Below, in pieces: positions 51,319 through 58,946 of a DNA stretch of 64,000 nt (within the stretch, counting starts at the first letter, position 1; each line of letters starts with the position of its first letter). Both the position numbers and the translations under genes were made by a program. Under the pieces are notes generated by a model. That model had not been told where the DNA came from and searched no databases. It worked only from the letters and a program-made list of their open reading frames with translations. The DNA is taken from NCBI RefSeq assembly GCF_943914615.1, contig NZ_CALUCS010000003.1, positions 1-64,000 on the forward strand, written 5' to 3'. Source of the stretch: an uncultured Corynebacterium sp. GTDB lineage: Bacteria; Actinomycetota; Actinomycetes; Mycobacteriales; Mycobacteriaceae.

Positions 51319-53997
51319 ATGGGAATCAACGCGCAACGACAGACCAAGCGCAGCCCGGAAGACCAGCGGCTGAAGGACTTCCTAGCAACTCGCCGAGAGG
51401 GAGCGGAGCCAGGCTGCAAGCGGCCGATTGACGGTGGTGACTTGCGTGCGGAGGGGTTCCGTGCAGACATGAAGCACACCGCGGTGAACCCGCTGGAGTC
51501 TGTGGATCGTAATAACAACCCGGTTGACGAATGGGCTCTGATTGAAACCCGACCGAACTCCATGGACCTGGGCGTTTCCGAAACTCTCTTCGCGCTGTCC
51601 AATGGCTACCTGGGGCTGCGTGGCAACCCGGAGGAGGGCCGCGATTCCCATACTCACGGCACATTCATCAACGGTGTGCACGAAACTTGGGACATCGAGC
51701 ACGCGGAGGATGCGTACGGCCTGGCGCGCATGGGGCAGAGCATCGTCTCGGTGCCGGATGCCAAGGCCATGCGACTGTACATCGACGACGAGCCGCTACG
51801 CCTGGGCAACGCGGAGGTCATGGAATACAACCGCAGCCTGGACTTCCGCGAGGGCGTGCTGCGCCGCAGCCTGGTCTGGCGCACTCCGGGCGGTAAGCAC
51901 GTGCGCGTGACCTCCGAGCGCATGGTGAGCTTCCAGGAACGCCACCTGGCGCTGCAATCCCTGGAGGTCGAGCTGCTGGATGCACCGGCGGCCGTTGTGG
52001 TCTCCTCCCAGCTGCTGAACCGCGAGGACGGCCAGGGCGAGTTCCCGGATAACAACGCCCGCGTGGCCGGCGAGGAGGGCTTCGACCCGCGCAAGGGTGA
52101 GCAGTTCCAGGATCGTGTGTTCATCCCGAAGTATCAGTCCAGCACGGAGCCGGAGCGCGCCACGCTGGGCTACCAGATCAACCACTCGGGCATGACCGTG
52201 ACGGTCTCCATGGACCACATCCTGGACATCGACAATCCCTCGGATGAGACGGACACGGGCGTGGATACCGGCGTGGAGGTCTCCACGGAGGTGGAAGAGG
52301 ACGTCGCGCGCGTGACATACCACCTGAACGGCAAGAAGGGGATGAAGATGCGCCTGGAGAAGTTCACGGCGTACCACTCCTCCCGCCACGTGGCCCCGCA
52401 GGAGCTCGCATTCCGCTGCGCCCGCACCATCAACCGTGCAAAGTCGGTGGGCTTTAGCAACCTGATGGACAACCAGGCCGAATGGCTGGCCCGCTTCTGG
52501 GAGCGCTCCGACGTGCGCATCGCCGGCCAGCCCGCGCTGCAGCAGGCGGTGCGCTGGAACATCTTCCAACTGATCCAGGCCTCCGCCCGCGCGGAGACCA
52601 ACGGCGTGCCGGCAAAGGGCATGACCGGCTCCGGTTACGGCGGACATTACTTCTGGGATACGGAAATCTACGTGATGCCGTTCCTCTGCTACACCAACCC
52701 CAACCTGGCCCGGAACGCCCTACGCTTCCGTTATGACATGTTGCCCGCGGCCAAACAGCGCGCACTGGAGTTGTCGCACGACGGCGCCCTGTTCCCGTGG
52801 CGCACCATCAACGGTCAGGAGTCTTCTGCCTACTACGCCGCGGGTACGGCGCAGTACCACATCGATGCAGACATCGCGTTTTCACTGATGAAGTACGTTT
52901 ATGCCACCGGTGACACGGAGTTTTTGCTGCAGCAAGGCATTAGCCTGCTGGTGGAGACCGCCCGGTTCTGGATGTCCATCGGCTTCTTCAACAGCAAGCA
53001 GGACAAGTTCGAGATCCACTCTGTGACCGGCCCGGACGAGTACACGACCGTGGTGAACAACAACCTGTACACAAACGTGATGGCCCAGTACAACCTGGAG
53101 GTCGCGGCGGCGGTGGTAAGCCAGATGGAAAAGGAGCGCCCGGAGGAATACCGCAACCTGCAGGATCTCAAGCACATCACGCAGGCCGAGGTTGAACTCT
53201 GGCGTAAGGCTGCCGAGTGCATGTACATCCCGTACAACGAGGAGCTGAAGGTTAACCCCCAGGACGACCAGTTCCTGCACCGCCGCATCTGGGACTTGGA
53301 CGATCCGGAGGTCGGCCCGAAGCGCCCGCTGCTGCTGCACTACCACCCGCTGACGATCTACCGCTACCAGATCCTGAAGCAGGCCGACGTGGTGCTGGCC
53401 CTGTTTCTACAGGGACAGCGCTTTTCCACCGAGGTCAAGCGCGCGGACTACGACTACTACGACATTCTGACCACGGGAGACTCCACCCTGTCGGCCGTCG
53501 TGCAGTCCATCATCGCCGCGGAGCTGGGCTACAAGGACAAGGCAGAGGAGTTCTTCTACCGCGGTCTGTTCGTGGACATGGGCGACCTGCACCACAACGC
53601 CTCTGACGGCGTGCACATCGCCTCGTGCGGTGGCGCGTGGACGGCGCTGACCAACGGCTTCGGCGGTTTCCGCGATTTCTATGGACAATTCACCATCGAC
53701 CCGCGACTGCCGGACGAGTGGGAGTCCCTGACCTACCACATCACCCTGCACGGCGAGCGCCTGCGTGTGGAGGTTCGCCCCGGTGAGGTAGAGCTGGTGC
53801 TGGAGGAGGGCGACCGCAAGGTCGGTCCGATCTGGGTCATGGGTGAGGAGGTCGTCGTCGGCCACGAGCCCATCGTTGTGAAAGGACCGACGCTGCTCAG
53901 TGAACACCGCGCCGACGGAGCCGATGGGGGCGCAGCTGCCCGGGATGCAGATGGCGGTTCTAAGCATGGTTCCCCAGATCACTGGGTAAAGCTATAA
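51319..53997 (+). CDS. Glycoside hydrolase family 65 protein (disaccharide phosphorylase type)
   Basis: An 892-aa GH65 protein. The N-terminal beta-sandwich begins at ALIETRPNSMDLGVSETLFALSNGYLGLRG. The (alpha/alpha)6 barrel has GHYFWDTEIY and the acid motif VTGPDEYTTVVNNNLYTN with Glu574. A C-terminal beta domain and a Gly/Ala/Asp-rich tail of about 40 residues follow. Family members phosphorolyse maltose, trehalose or kojibiose. The neighbouring beta-phosphoglucomutase-like gene suggests release of beta-glucose 1-phosphate. The first 50 residues are an extra region. An alternative ATG at 51469 also has a GGAGGGG upstream. Confidence 0.9.
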   Translation: MGINAQRQTKRSPEDQRLKDFLATRREGAEPGCKRPIDGGDLRAEGFRADMKHTAVNPLESVDRNNNPVDEWALIETRPNSMDLGVSETLFALSNGYLGLRGNPEEGRDSHTHGTFINGVHETWDIEHAEDAYGLARMGQSIVSVPDAKAMRLYIDDEPLRLGNAEVMEYNRSLDFREGVLRRSLVWRTPGGKHVRVTSERMVSFQERHLALQSLEVELLDAPAAVVVSSQLLNREDGQGEFPDNNARVAGEEGFDPRKGEQFQDRVFIPKYQSSTEPERATLGYQINHSGMTVTVSMDHILDIDNPSDETDTGVDTGVEVSTEVEEDVARVTYHLNGKKGMKMRLEKFTAYHSSRHVAPQELAFRCARTINRAKSVGFSNLMDNQAEWLARFWERSDVRIAGQPALQQAVRWNIFQLIQASARAETNGVPAKGMTGSGYGGHYFWDTEIYVMPFLCYTNPNLARNALRFRYDMLPAAKQRALELSHDGALFPWRTINGQESSAYYAAGTAQYHIDADIAFSLMKYVYATGDTEFLLQQGISLLVETARFWMSIGFFNSKQDKFEIHSVTGPDEYTTVVNNNLYTNVMAQYNLEVAAAVVSQMEKERPEEYRNLQDLKHITQAEVELWRKAAECMYIPYNEELKVNPQDDQFLHRRIWDLDDPEVGPKRPLLLHYHPLTIYRYQILKQADVVLALFLQGQRFSTEVKRADYDYYDILTTGDSTLSAVVQSIIAAELGYKDKAEEFFYRGLFVDMGDLHHNASDGVHIASCGGAWTALTNGFGGFRDFYGQFTIDPRLPDEWESLTYHITLHGERLRVEVRPGEVELVLEEGDRKVGPIWVMGEEVVVGHEPIVVKGPTLLSEHRADGADGGAAARDADGGSKHGSPDHWVKL

Positions 53998-54191
53998 AAA
54001 TATATATTTTCTGACGCCCACCACCAGCGCGCGCCACCACTCCCGCCTTCTCTGTGAGGTGGGTGGTGGGCGTGAAGGGGTTGGGGCGTGGCGTCAATAA
54101 GAAAGGAACAGGGTAACTCCCGAAAGCCGTGTGACCAGTGTGACGCCACGCGGCGACAGCCTCTTAGGGGGAATCTAACAGTATGGTCGTA

Positions 54192-54247
54192 CCGTTATGG
54201 GTATTTTTGCAAGGTTTGTATTGCGGAAATGCTATACCCCATAACGG
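54192..54247. repeat. Long inverted repeat in the sdhC leader
   Basis: CCGTTATGGGTAT (54192-54204) matches the reverse complement of ATACCCCATAACGG (54234-54247) apart from one extra C. The arms enclose 29 nt containing TTTTTGCAAGG. It could be a pair of operator half-sites or a leader-RNA hairpin. Confidence 0.75.
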
Positions 54248-54305
54248 GGTGTAAGACCGGGAATATGCAGGTACACAAGTAGTCCGACGGGGGCTTAAGC
54301 ACATA

Positions 54306-54322
54306 CAGTGTCTATGACACTG
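54306..54322. promoter_or_regulatory. Perfect palindrome overlapping the sdhC ribosome site
   Basis: CAGTGTC-TAT-GACACTG is a perfect 7+3+7 inverted repeat that ends at the first base of the GGAGG ribosome site of sdhC, 8 nt before the ATG. It resembles a TetR-type operator in size, and it could also block ribosome access as a hairpin. Confidence 0.6.
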
Positions 54323-54330
54323 GAGGTGCC

Positions 54331-55116
54331 ATGACTGTTAAATATGACGACCGTGAGGCAATCGCTCACGGAAAACTGAGAACTTCGAGCCTGCGCGAGA
54401 AGCCAGGCTTCCCTTCGTGGGCGATGAAGCTGACGATGGCCATCACGGGCATCATCTTCGCGCTGTTCGTCCTGGTTCACATGGTTGGAAACCTGAAGGT
54501 TTACATGGGGGCCGAATCCTTCAACACCTACGCCGACTTCCTGCGTGAGTTCGGCTACCCGCTGCTGCCGCACGAGTCCTTCCTGTGGGTTGCTCGTATC
54601 GTGCTGCTGGTGTGCCTGATCCTGCACGTATGGTGCGCATTTGCGCTGACCAGCCGTGCCCACCAGTCCCGCGGCCGTTACCGCCGCAAGGGCATGGTTA
54701 GCAGCTGGAACACCTTTACCGCCCGCAGCATGATCGTCACCGGCATCGTGCTGCTGCTGTTCATCATCTTCCACATCCTGGACCTGACGATGGGCGTAAA
54801 GCCGGTCGCCTCCGAGGACTTCCAGGGCCCGACTGATGGCGCACACGCTGCCTACCAGAACCTGATTGCATCCTTCGACCGCCCGGCTGTAGCCATCTTC
54901 TACATCCTGGCGATGGTGATCCTGTTCATGCACCTGTCCCACGGCATCTGGACTGCCACCTCGGACCTGGGCATCACCGGCCACCGCACCCGCAAGGTCA
55001 TGCTGTGGATCGCTTACCTGCTGCCCGCGATCGTGATGATCGGCAACATCTCCATCCCACTGGCTGTGATGTTTGGGCTGGTTGATCAGGTCCCGTTCGT
55101 CCCAGCTGGGCAATAA
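54331..55116 (+). CDS. sdhC: Succinate dehydrogenase cytochrome b subunit
   Basis: A 261-aa membrane anchor of the B-type (five-helix, di-heme) succinate:menaquinone oxidoreductase. Histidines that can bind the two hemes lie within membrane helices in LVHMVGNLK, LHVWCAF, FHILDL and MHLSHGIW. It anchors SdhA and SdhB on the inner face of the membrane. GGAGG precedes the ATG, with the palindrome touching it. sdhA follows by 33 bp, so one operon is expected. Confidence 0.95.
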   Translation: MTVKYDDREAIAHGKLRTSSLREKPGFPSWAMKLTMAITGIIFALFVLVHMVGNLKVYMGAESFNTYADFLREFGYPLLPHESFLWVARIVLLVCLILHVWCAFALTSRAHQSRGRYRRKGMVSSWNTFTARSMIVTGIVLLLFIIFHILDLTMGVKPVASEDFQGPTDGAHAAYQNLIASFDRPAVAIFYILAMVILFMHLSHGIWTATSDLGITGHRTRKVMLWIAYLLPAIVMIGNISIPLAVMFGLVDQVPFVPAGQ

Positions 55117-55149
55117 CGGCGAGTCTGGTTACAAGGAGAAGAGAGTTAA

Positions 55150-57183
55150 ATGAGCGAAGTAACTAACCACCCGCACAATCAGACCGCGGACTTCGACTAC
55201 GACAAGGCCGTCGCTGCTTTCACGGCGCCGGAATCCGTCGTCGAGGGCGTGACCGTCGGCAAGGTCCTGAAGGACAACGCACCCCACGTAGTCGGCCAGG
55301 ACAAGCAGTGGCAGTATGCCAAGGAGCACTTCGGAATGGTGTCTCCGCTGAACCGCAACAAGTTCCGCATCCTCATCGTCGGCACCGGCCTGGCCGGTGG
55401 CGCCGCAGCTGCCGCACTCGGCGAGCTGGGCTACGACGTCAAGGTGTTCACCTACCACGACTCCCCGCGCCGCGCGCACTCCATCGCTGCGCAGGGTGGT
55501 GTGAACTCCTCCCGCGGTAAAAAGCTGGATAACGACTCCACCTACCTGCACGCCAAGGACACGGTCAAGGGCGGCGACTACCGCTGCCGCGAGAACGACT
55601 GCTGGCGCCTAGCTATGGAGTCCCCGAAGGTCATCGACCACATGAACGCTGTCGGCGCGCCGTTCTCCCGCGAGTACGGCGGCACCCTGGCAACCCGTTC
55701 CTTCGGTGGCGTTCAGGTCTCCCGCACCTACTACACCCGTGGCCAAACGGGTCAGCAGCTGCAGCTGGCCACCACCTCTGCGCTGTACCGTCAGATCGGT
55801 GCCGGCCACGTGGAGATCTTCACCCACAACGACCTGGTTGACCTGATCGTCAACGACGGCCGCTGTGAGGGCGTGATCATGCGCAACCTGCTGACCGGCG
55901 AGCTGAAGGCTCACACCGGCCACGCAACCGTGCTGGCCACTGGCGGTTACGGCAACGTGTATCACATGTCCACGCTGGCCAAGAACTCCAACGCCTCGGC
56001 CATCATGCGTGCCTACGAGCTGGGCGCCTACATGGCGTCCCCGTCCTTCGTGCAGTTCCACCCGACCGGCCTGCCGGTGAACTCCACCTGGCAGTCCAAG
56101 ACGATCCTGATGTCCGAGTCGCTGCGTAACGACGGCCGCATCTGGACCCCGAAGAAGAAGGGTGACGACCGCAAGCCGAACGACATCCCGGAGGACGAGC
56201 GCGACTACTTCCTGGAGCGCCGCTACCCGGCCTTCGGTAACCTGGTTCCGCGTGACATCGCTTCCCGCGCCAACGCTCAGCAGATCAACGCTGGCTACGG
56301 TGTGGGCCCGATGAAGAACTCCGTGTACCTGGACCTGGGCGACGCTATCCAGCGCCTGGGCAAGGACACGATCCGCGAGCGCTACTCCAACCTGATCCAG
56401 ATGTACGAAGAGGCCATCGGCGAGTCCGCTTACGAGACCCCGATGCGCATCGCCCCGACCTGCCACTACACCATGGGTGGCCTGTGGACCGACTTCAACG
56501 AGATGACGTCCATCGACGGTCTGTTCTGCTCCGGTGAGTCCTCCTGGATGTACCACGGCGCGAACCGCCTGGGTGCTAACTCCCTGCTGTCCTCCTCTGT
56601 GGAGGGCTGGTTCACCCTGCCGTTCACCATCCCGAACTACCTGGCGCCGCACCTGGGCGAGGAGATCCCGGCCGCCGATTCCCCGGCAGCTCAGGAGGCC
56701 CTGCAGCGTGCCAAGGACCGCATCGAGCGTCTGACCACCATCAAGGGCGACAACCCGCACGGCCCGGAGTACTACCACCGCCAGCTGGGCGAGATCCTGT
56801 ACTTCTCCTGTGGCGTGTCCCGCAACGTGAAGGACATGAAGGACGGCATTGAGAAGATCCGCGCACTGCGCAAGGACTTCTGGACCAACGTTCACATCCC
56901 GGGCGGTACCGAGGAAATGAACCAGACCCTGGAGTACGCAACCCGCGTTGCCGACTACCTGGATCTGGGCGAGCTGATGTGCGTGGACGCACTGGACCGC
57001 GACGAGTCCTGTGGTGCCCACTACCGCGATGACCACCTGTCCGAAGACGGCGAGGCAGAGCGTGACGATGACAACTGGTGCTTCGTCTCCGCCTGGGAGC
57101 CGAATGGCGAGAACAAGTTCATCCGCCACTCTGAGCCCCTGTACTTCGACCGTATCCCGCTGATGACAAGGAATTACAAGTAA
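55150..57183 (+). CDS. sdhA: Succinate dehydrogenase flavoprotein subunit
   Basis: A 677-aa subunit that oxidises succinate to fumarate. The FAD dinucleotide site is LIVGTGLAGGAAAAALGELGY. The flavin-linking region SIAAQGGVNSSRG carries the covalent-attachment context, and FVQFHPTGLP and the catalytic arginine region (RIAPTCHYTMGGLWTD) follow. The layout and size match B-type SdhA of C. glutamicum. Its stop overlaps the sdhB start by 1 nt, so translation is coupled. Confidence 0.96.
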   Translation: MSEVTNHPHNQTADFDYDKAVAAFTAPESVVEGVTVGKVLKDNAPHVVGQDKQWQYAKEHFGMVSPLNRNKFRILIVGTGLAGGAAAAALGELGYDVKVFTYHDSPRRAHSIAAQGGVNSSRGKKLDNDSTYLHAKDTVKGGDYRCRENDCWRLAMESPKVIDHMNAVGAPFSREYGGTLATRSFGGVQVSRTYYTRGQTGQQLQLATTSALYRQIGAGHVEIFTHNDLVDLIVNDGRCEGVIMRNLLTGELKAHTGHATVLATGGYGNVYHMSTLAKNSNASAIMRAYELGAYMASPSFVQFHPTGLPVNSTWQSKTILMSESLRNDGRIWTPKKKGDDRKPNDIPEDERDYFLERRYPAFGNLVPRDIASRANAQQINAGYGVGPMKNSVYLDLGDAIQRLGKDTIRERYSNLIQMYEEAIGESAYETPMRIAPTCHYTMGGLWTDFNEMTSIDGLFCSGESSWMYHGANRLGANSLLSSSVEGWFTLPFTIPNYLAPHLGEEIPAADSPAAQEALQRAKDRIERLTTIKGDNPHGPEYYHRQLGEILYFSCGVSRNVKDMKDGIEKIRALRKDFWTNVHIPGGTEEMNQTLEYATRVADYLDLGELMCVDALDRDESCGAHYRDDHLSEDGEAERDDDNWCFVSAWEPNGENKFIRHSEPLYFDRIPLMTRNYK

Positions 57184-57932
57184 TGAAACTGCATCTTGAA
57201 ATCTGGCGTCAGGCGGGCCCGAATGCCGAAGGCCACTTCGAGTCTGTTGACGTTGACGACGCTGCAGAGCAGATGTCCATCCTGGAGCTGCTCGACCACG
57301 TAAACAACAAGTTCGTTGAGGAGGGCAAGGAGCCCTTTGCCTTCGCCTCGGACTGCCGCGAGGGTATTTGCGGTACCTGTGGCCTGATGGTCAACGACCG
57401 TCCCCACGGCCCGGATCAGAACAAGCCCGCTTGCCAGCAGCGCCTGGTCTCCTTCAACGATGGCGACACCATCAAGCTGGAGCCGCTGCGTTCCGCTGCG
57501 TACCCGGTTATCAAGGACATGGTCGTCGACCGTTCCGCACTGGATCGCGTGATGGAAAAGGGCGGTTTCGTGTCCGTCATGGCCGGCACCGCCCCGGATG
57601 CCGACTCCCTGCTGGTGAACCACTCCGACGCTGAGAAGGCGCTGGATCACGCAGCCTGCATCGGCTGTGGCGCCTGCGTTGCAGCTTGCCCGAACGGCGC
57701 AGCTCACCTGTTCACCGGCGCGAAGCTGGTGCACCTGACGCTGTCCCCGCTGGGGCGTGAGGAGCGCGGCCAGCGTGCACGCAACATGGTTGATGAGGTC
57801 GAGGGGACTTTCGGTCCTTGCTCGCTGTACGGTGAGTGCGCTGACGTTTGCCCGGCGGGTATCCCGCTGACGGCTGTGGCAGCTATCACAAAGGAACGCA
57901 CCCGTGCCGCTTTCCGCGGCAAGGATGACTAA
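57183..57932 (+). CDS. sdhB: Succinate dehydrogenase iron-sulfur subunit
   Basis: A 249-aa electron-transfer subunit. The [2Fe-2S] site is C58-x4-C63-x2-C66 with a later Cys84. The C-terminal ferredoxin-like domain has CIGCGACVAACP and CSLYGECADVCP for the [4Fe-4S] and [3Fe-4S] clusters. It links SdhA to the heme-bearing SdhC and so passes electrons to menaquinone. It is the last catalytic gene of the operon. Confidence 0.96.
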   Translation: MKLHLEIWRQAGPNAEGHFESVDVDDAAEQMSILELLDHVNNKFVEEGKEPFAFASDCREGICGTCGLMVNDRPHGPDQNKPACQQRLVSFNDGDTIKLEPLRSAAYPVIKDMVVDRSALDRVMEKGGFVSVMAGTAPDADSLLVNHSDAEKALDHAACIGCGACVAACPNGAAHLFTGAKLVHLTLSPLGREERGQRARNMVDEVEGTFGPCSLYGECADVCPAGIPLTAVAAITKERTRAAFRGKDD

Positions 57933-57972
57933 GATCAACTCCAAGACAAGTATCAGAAAGTAGGAGAGAACC

Positions 57973-58293
57973 ATGGCACTCAGTGAGAACCTGCACATGG
58001 AGCGTTACTACGTTGATGGCTACCAGCCGTCCAGCTTTGATGCGCCGCACTCTTCGCTGCAGCGCTCCCTCACTTGGATCGGCATGGGCTTCTGGCTGCT
58101 GCTGATGCCGGGTCTGGGTACCATCGTGTTCGGTCTGGCTACCAACATGTCCGGCACTCAGGAAAACGGCATGACGTACCTGATTATCGGCGTGGTAATG
58201 GCCGTTGTTGCTGTTGTTGCTGGCTCTGCGTGCATCCGCGCAGGTCGCAAGAACTACCGCGACTACAAGAAACGTTCCGGCCGCATCATCTAG
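57973..58293 (+). CDS. Small two-helix membrane protein downstream of sdhB
   Basis: A 106-aa protein not assigned to a family. It has a polar 30-residue start, two membrane helices (about residues 36-56 and 66-88) and a basic end (RKNYRDYKKRSGRII). AGGAGAG precedes the ATG. It lies 40 bp after sdhB and before the terminator at 58410, so it is likely part of the sdh transcript. C. glutamicum also has a small gene here. A role in complex assembly is possible but not shown. Confidence 0.75.
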   Translation: MALSENLHMERYYVDGYQPSSFDAPHSSLQRSLTWIGMGFWLLLMPGLGTIVFGLATNMSGTQENGMTYLIIGVVMAVVAVVAGSACIRAGRKNYRDYKKRSGRII

Positions 58294-58334
58294 CTAGCGG
58301 TTAGTTATAGCTTCAGCTGAGGCTAGTGCTGACG

Positions 58335-58395
58335 GCAGGGCTTGAGCTTGAACCAGAGCTTGAACTTGAGCCGAAGCTGAAGCCAGAGCCAAAGC
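58335..58395 (+). repeat. Degenerate 6-bp-periodic tract
   Basis: Variants of GAGCTTGAACCA are repeated about five times with drift (GAGCTTGAAC, GAACTTGAGC, GAAGCTGAAG). The pattern looks like an aged hexanucleotide or dodecamer repeat. Confidence 0.55.
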
Positions 58396-58409
58396 GCCTC
58401 CAATTGCGC

Positions 58410-58449
58410 AAACCGCGCCACCACTTCGGGTGGCGCGGTTTTGCTTTGT
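58410..58449 (+). terminator. Terminator of the sdh operon
   Basis: The stem AAACCGCGCCACC / GGTGGCGCGGTTT with loop ACTTC is followed by TGCTTTG. It lies about 120 bp after the last gene of the operon. Confidence 0.85.
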
Positions 58450-58458
58450 CTGGGAGGT

Positions 58459-58521
58459 GGGCAGGGCGCGCCTGGTGCAAGAGTATGCCTGGGGAGCTGG
58501 GGCAGGGCGCGCCTGGTGCAA
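58459..58521 (+). repeat. 22-bp direct repeat at 41-bp period
   Basis: An identical 22-nt sequence beginning GGGCAGGGCGCG occurs at 58459-58480 and 58500-58521. Confidence 0.85.
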
Positions 58522-58542
58522 TTCCCGCTACTTAGGGGGGCG

Positions 58543-58705
58543 ATGTCGTTAGAACGAGAATACGCAAGCCTGAGTCTTGGTCTCCAAAAATCTGAAATGC
58601 TCTGACCAGGCCTTTTGTGTAAATGAAAACGTCTGTCTTTAACGCTTTCTCGTTCTAACGACATTTGTCGGTCAGGTGCCCCGCGTTTTCTCGTTCTAAC
58701 GGCAT
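58543..58705. repeat. 18-bp repeat, one inverted and two direct copies
   Basis: ATGTCGTTAGAACGAGAA (58543-58560) recurs as its perfect reverse complement at 58647-58664 and with one mismatch at 58688-58705. The last two copies are 41 bp apart. The outer pair encloses 86 bp. This could be a miniature element with terminal inverted repeats or an operator array. Confidence 0.85.
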
Positions 58706-58739
58706 TTTTCAGTGTGGCGGCGACGTTGGTGGCGGCTGG

Positions 58740-58802
58740 GACGGCGACTGCGGAGGTGACTGTGACGGCGACTGCGGAGGTGACTGTGACGGCGACTGCC
58801 GT
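58740..58802 (+). repeat. 24-bp tandem repeat, 2.6 copies
   Basis: The unit begins GACGGCGACTGCGGAGGTGA. It is perfectly repeated at 58740-58763 and 58764-58787, with a partial third copy to 58802. Confidence 0.9.
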
Positions 58803-58841
58803 GAGGGCTACGCAGTGCAGTCGAACCACCAGCATTCACTC

Positions 58842-58917
58842 AACCCTCACTGGAGCCCCACCGAACCCTCACCGAAGCCCCGCCGTACCCTTACCGGAGC
58901 CCCAGCGAAACCCTCTT
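58842..58917 (+). repeat. 22-bp degenerate tandem repeat, three copies plus a partial
   Basis: Three 22-bp units (58842-58863, 58864-58885, 58886-58907) share the pattern [A/T]ACCCT[C/T]AC-GGAGCCCC-CG, each differing at a few positions. A partial fourth follows. Confidence 0.8.
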
Positions 58918-58946
58918 AGCACCCCTTGTGGTGCCATAATTGAACA

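Larger units (their letters stand above)
53998..54330. promoter_or_regulatory. sdhCAB upstream region with several inverted repeats
   Basis: A 333-bp gap. It contains the hairpin TGACGCCCACCACC / GGTGGTGGGCGTGA (54012-54025 with 54062-54075), an exact dispersed-motif copy at 54090-54104, a second inverted repeat at 54192-54247, and a perfect 7+3+7 palindrome at the ribosome site (54306-54322). A 64-codon frame from 54088 with two CxxC pairs is present but unsupported. Confidence 0.7.
58294..58946. other. Repeat-dense intergenic region
   Basis: A 653-bp gap without a credible gene. In order it holds a degenerate 6-bp-periodic tract (58335-58395), the sdh terminator, a 22-bp direct repeat at 41-bp spacing, an 18-bp sequence present three times (one inverted), a 24-bp tandem repeat and a 22-bp tandem repeat. 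Frames that cross it (minus strand 58323-58835, plus strand 58714-58950) encode only the repeats and look accidental. Confidence 0.7.

Noticed and set aside
54088..54282. A 64-codon frame (GTG start) with two CxxC pairs, upstream of sdhC
   Set aside because: It lies across inverted repeats and the dispersed motif, has no family match that I recognise, and its only ribosome site is weak. It could be re-examined if conserved.
58647..58705. Possible CRISPR array (18-bp repeats at a 41-bp period)
   Set aside because: Only two direct copies and one inverted copy exist, the repeats are too short, and no cas genes lie nearby.
58323..58835. A 170-codon minus-strand frame through the repeat region
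   Set aside because: Its sequence is mostly translated tandem repeats with no family resemblance, and it crosses a terminator and the 18-bp repeats.
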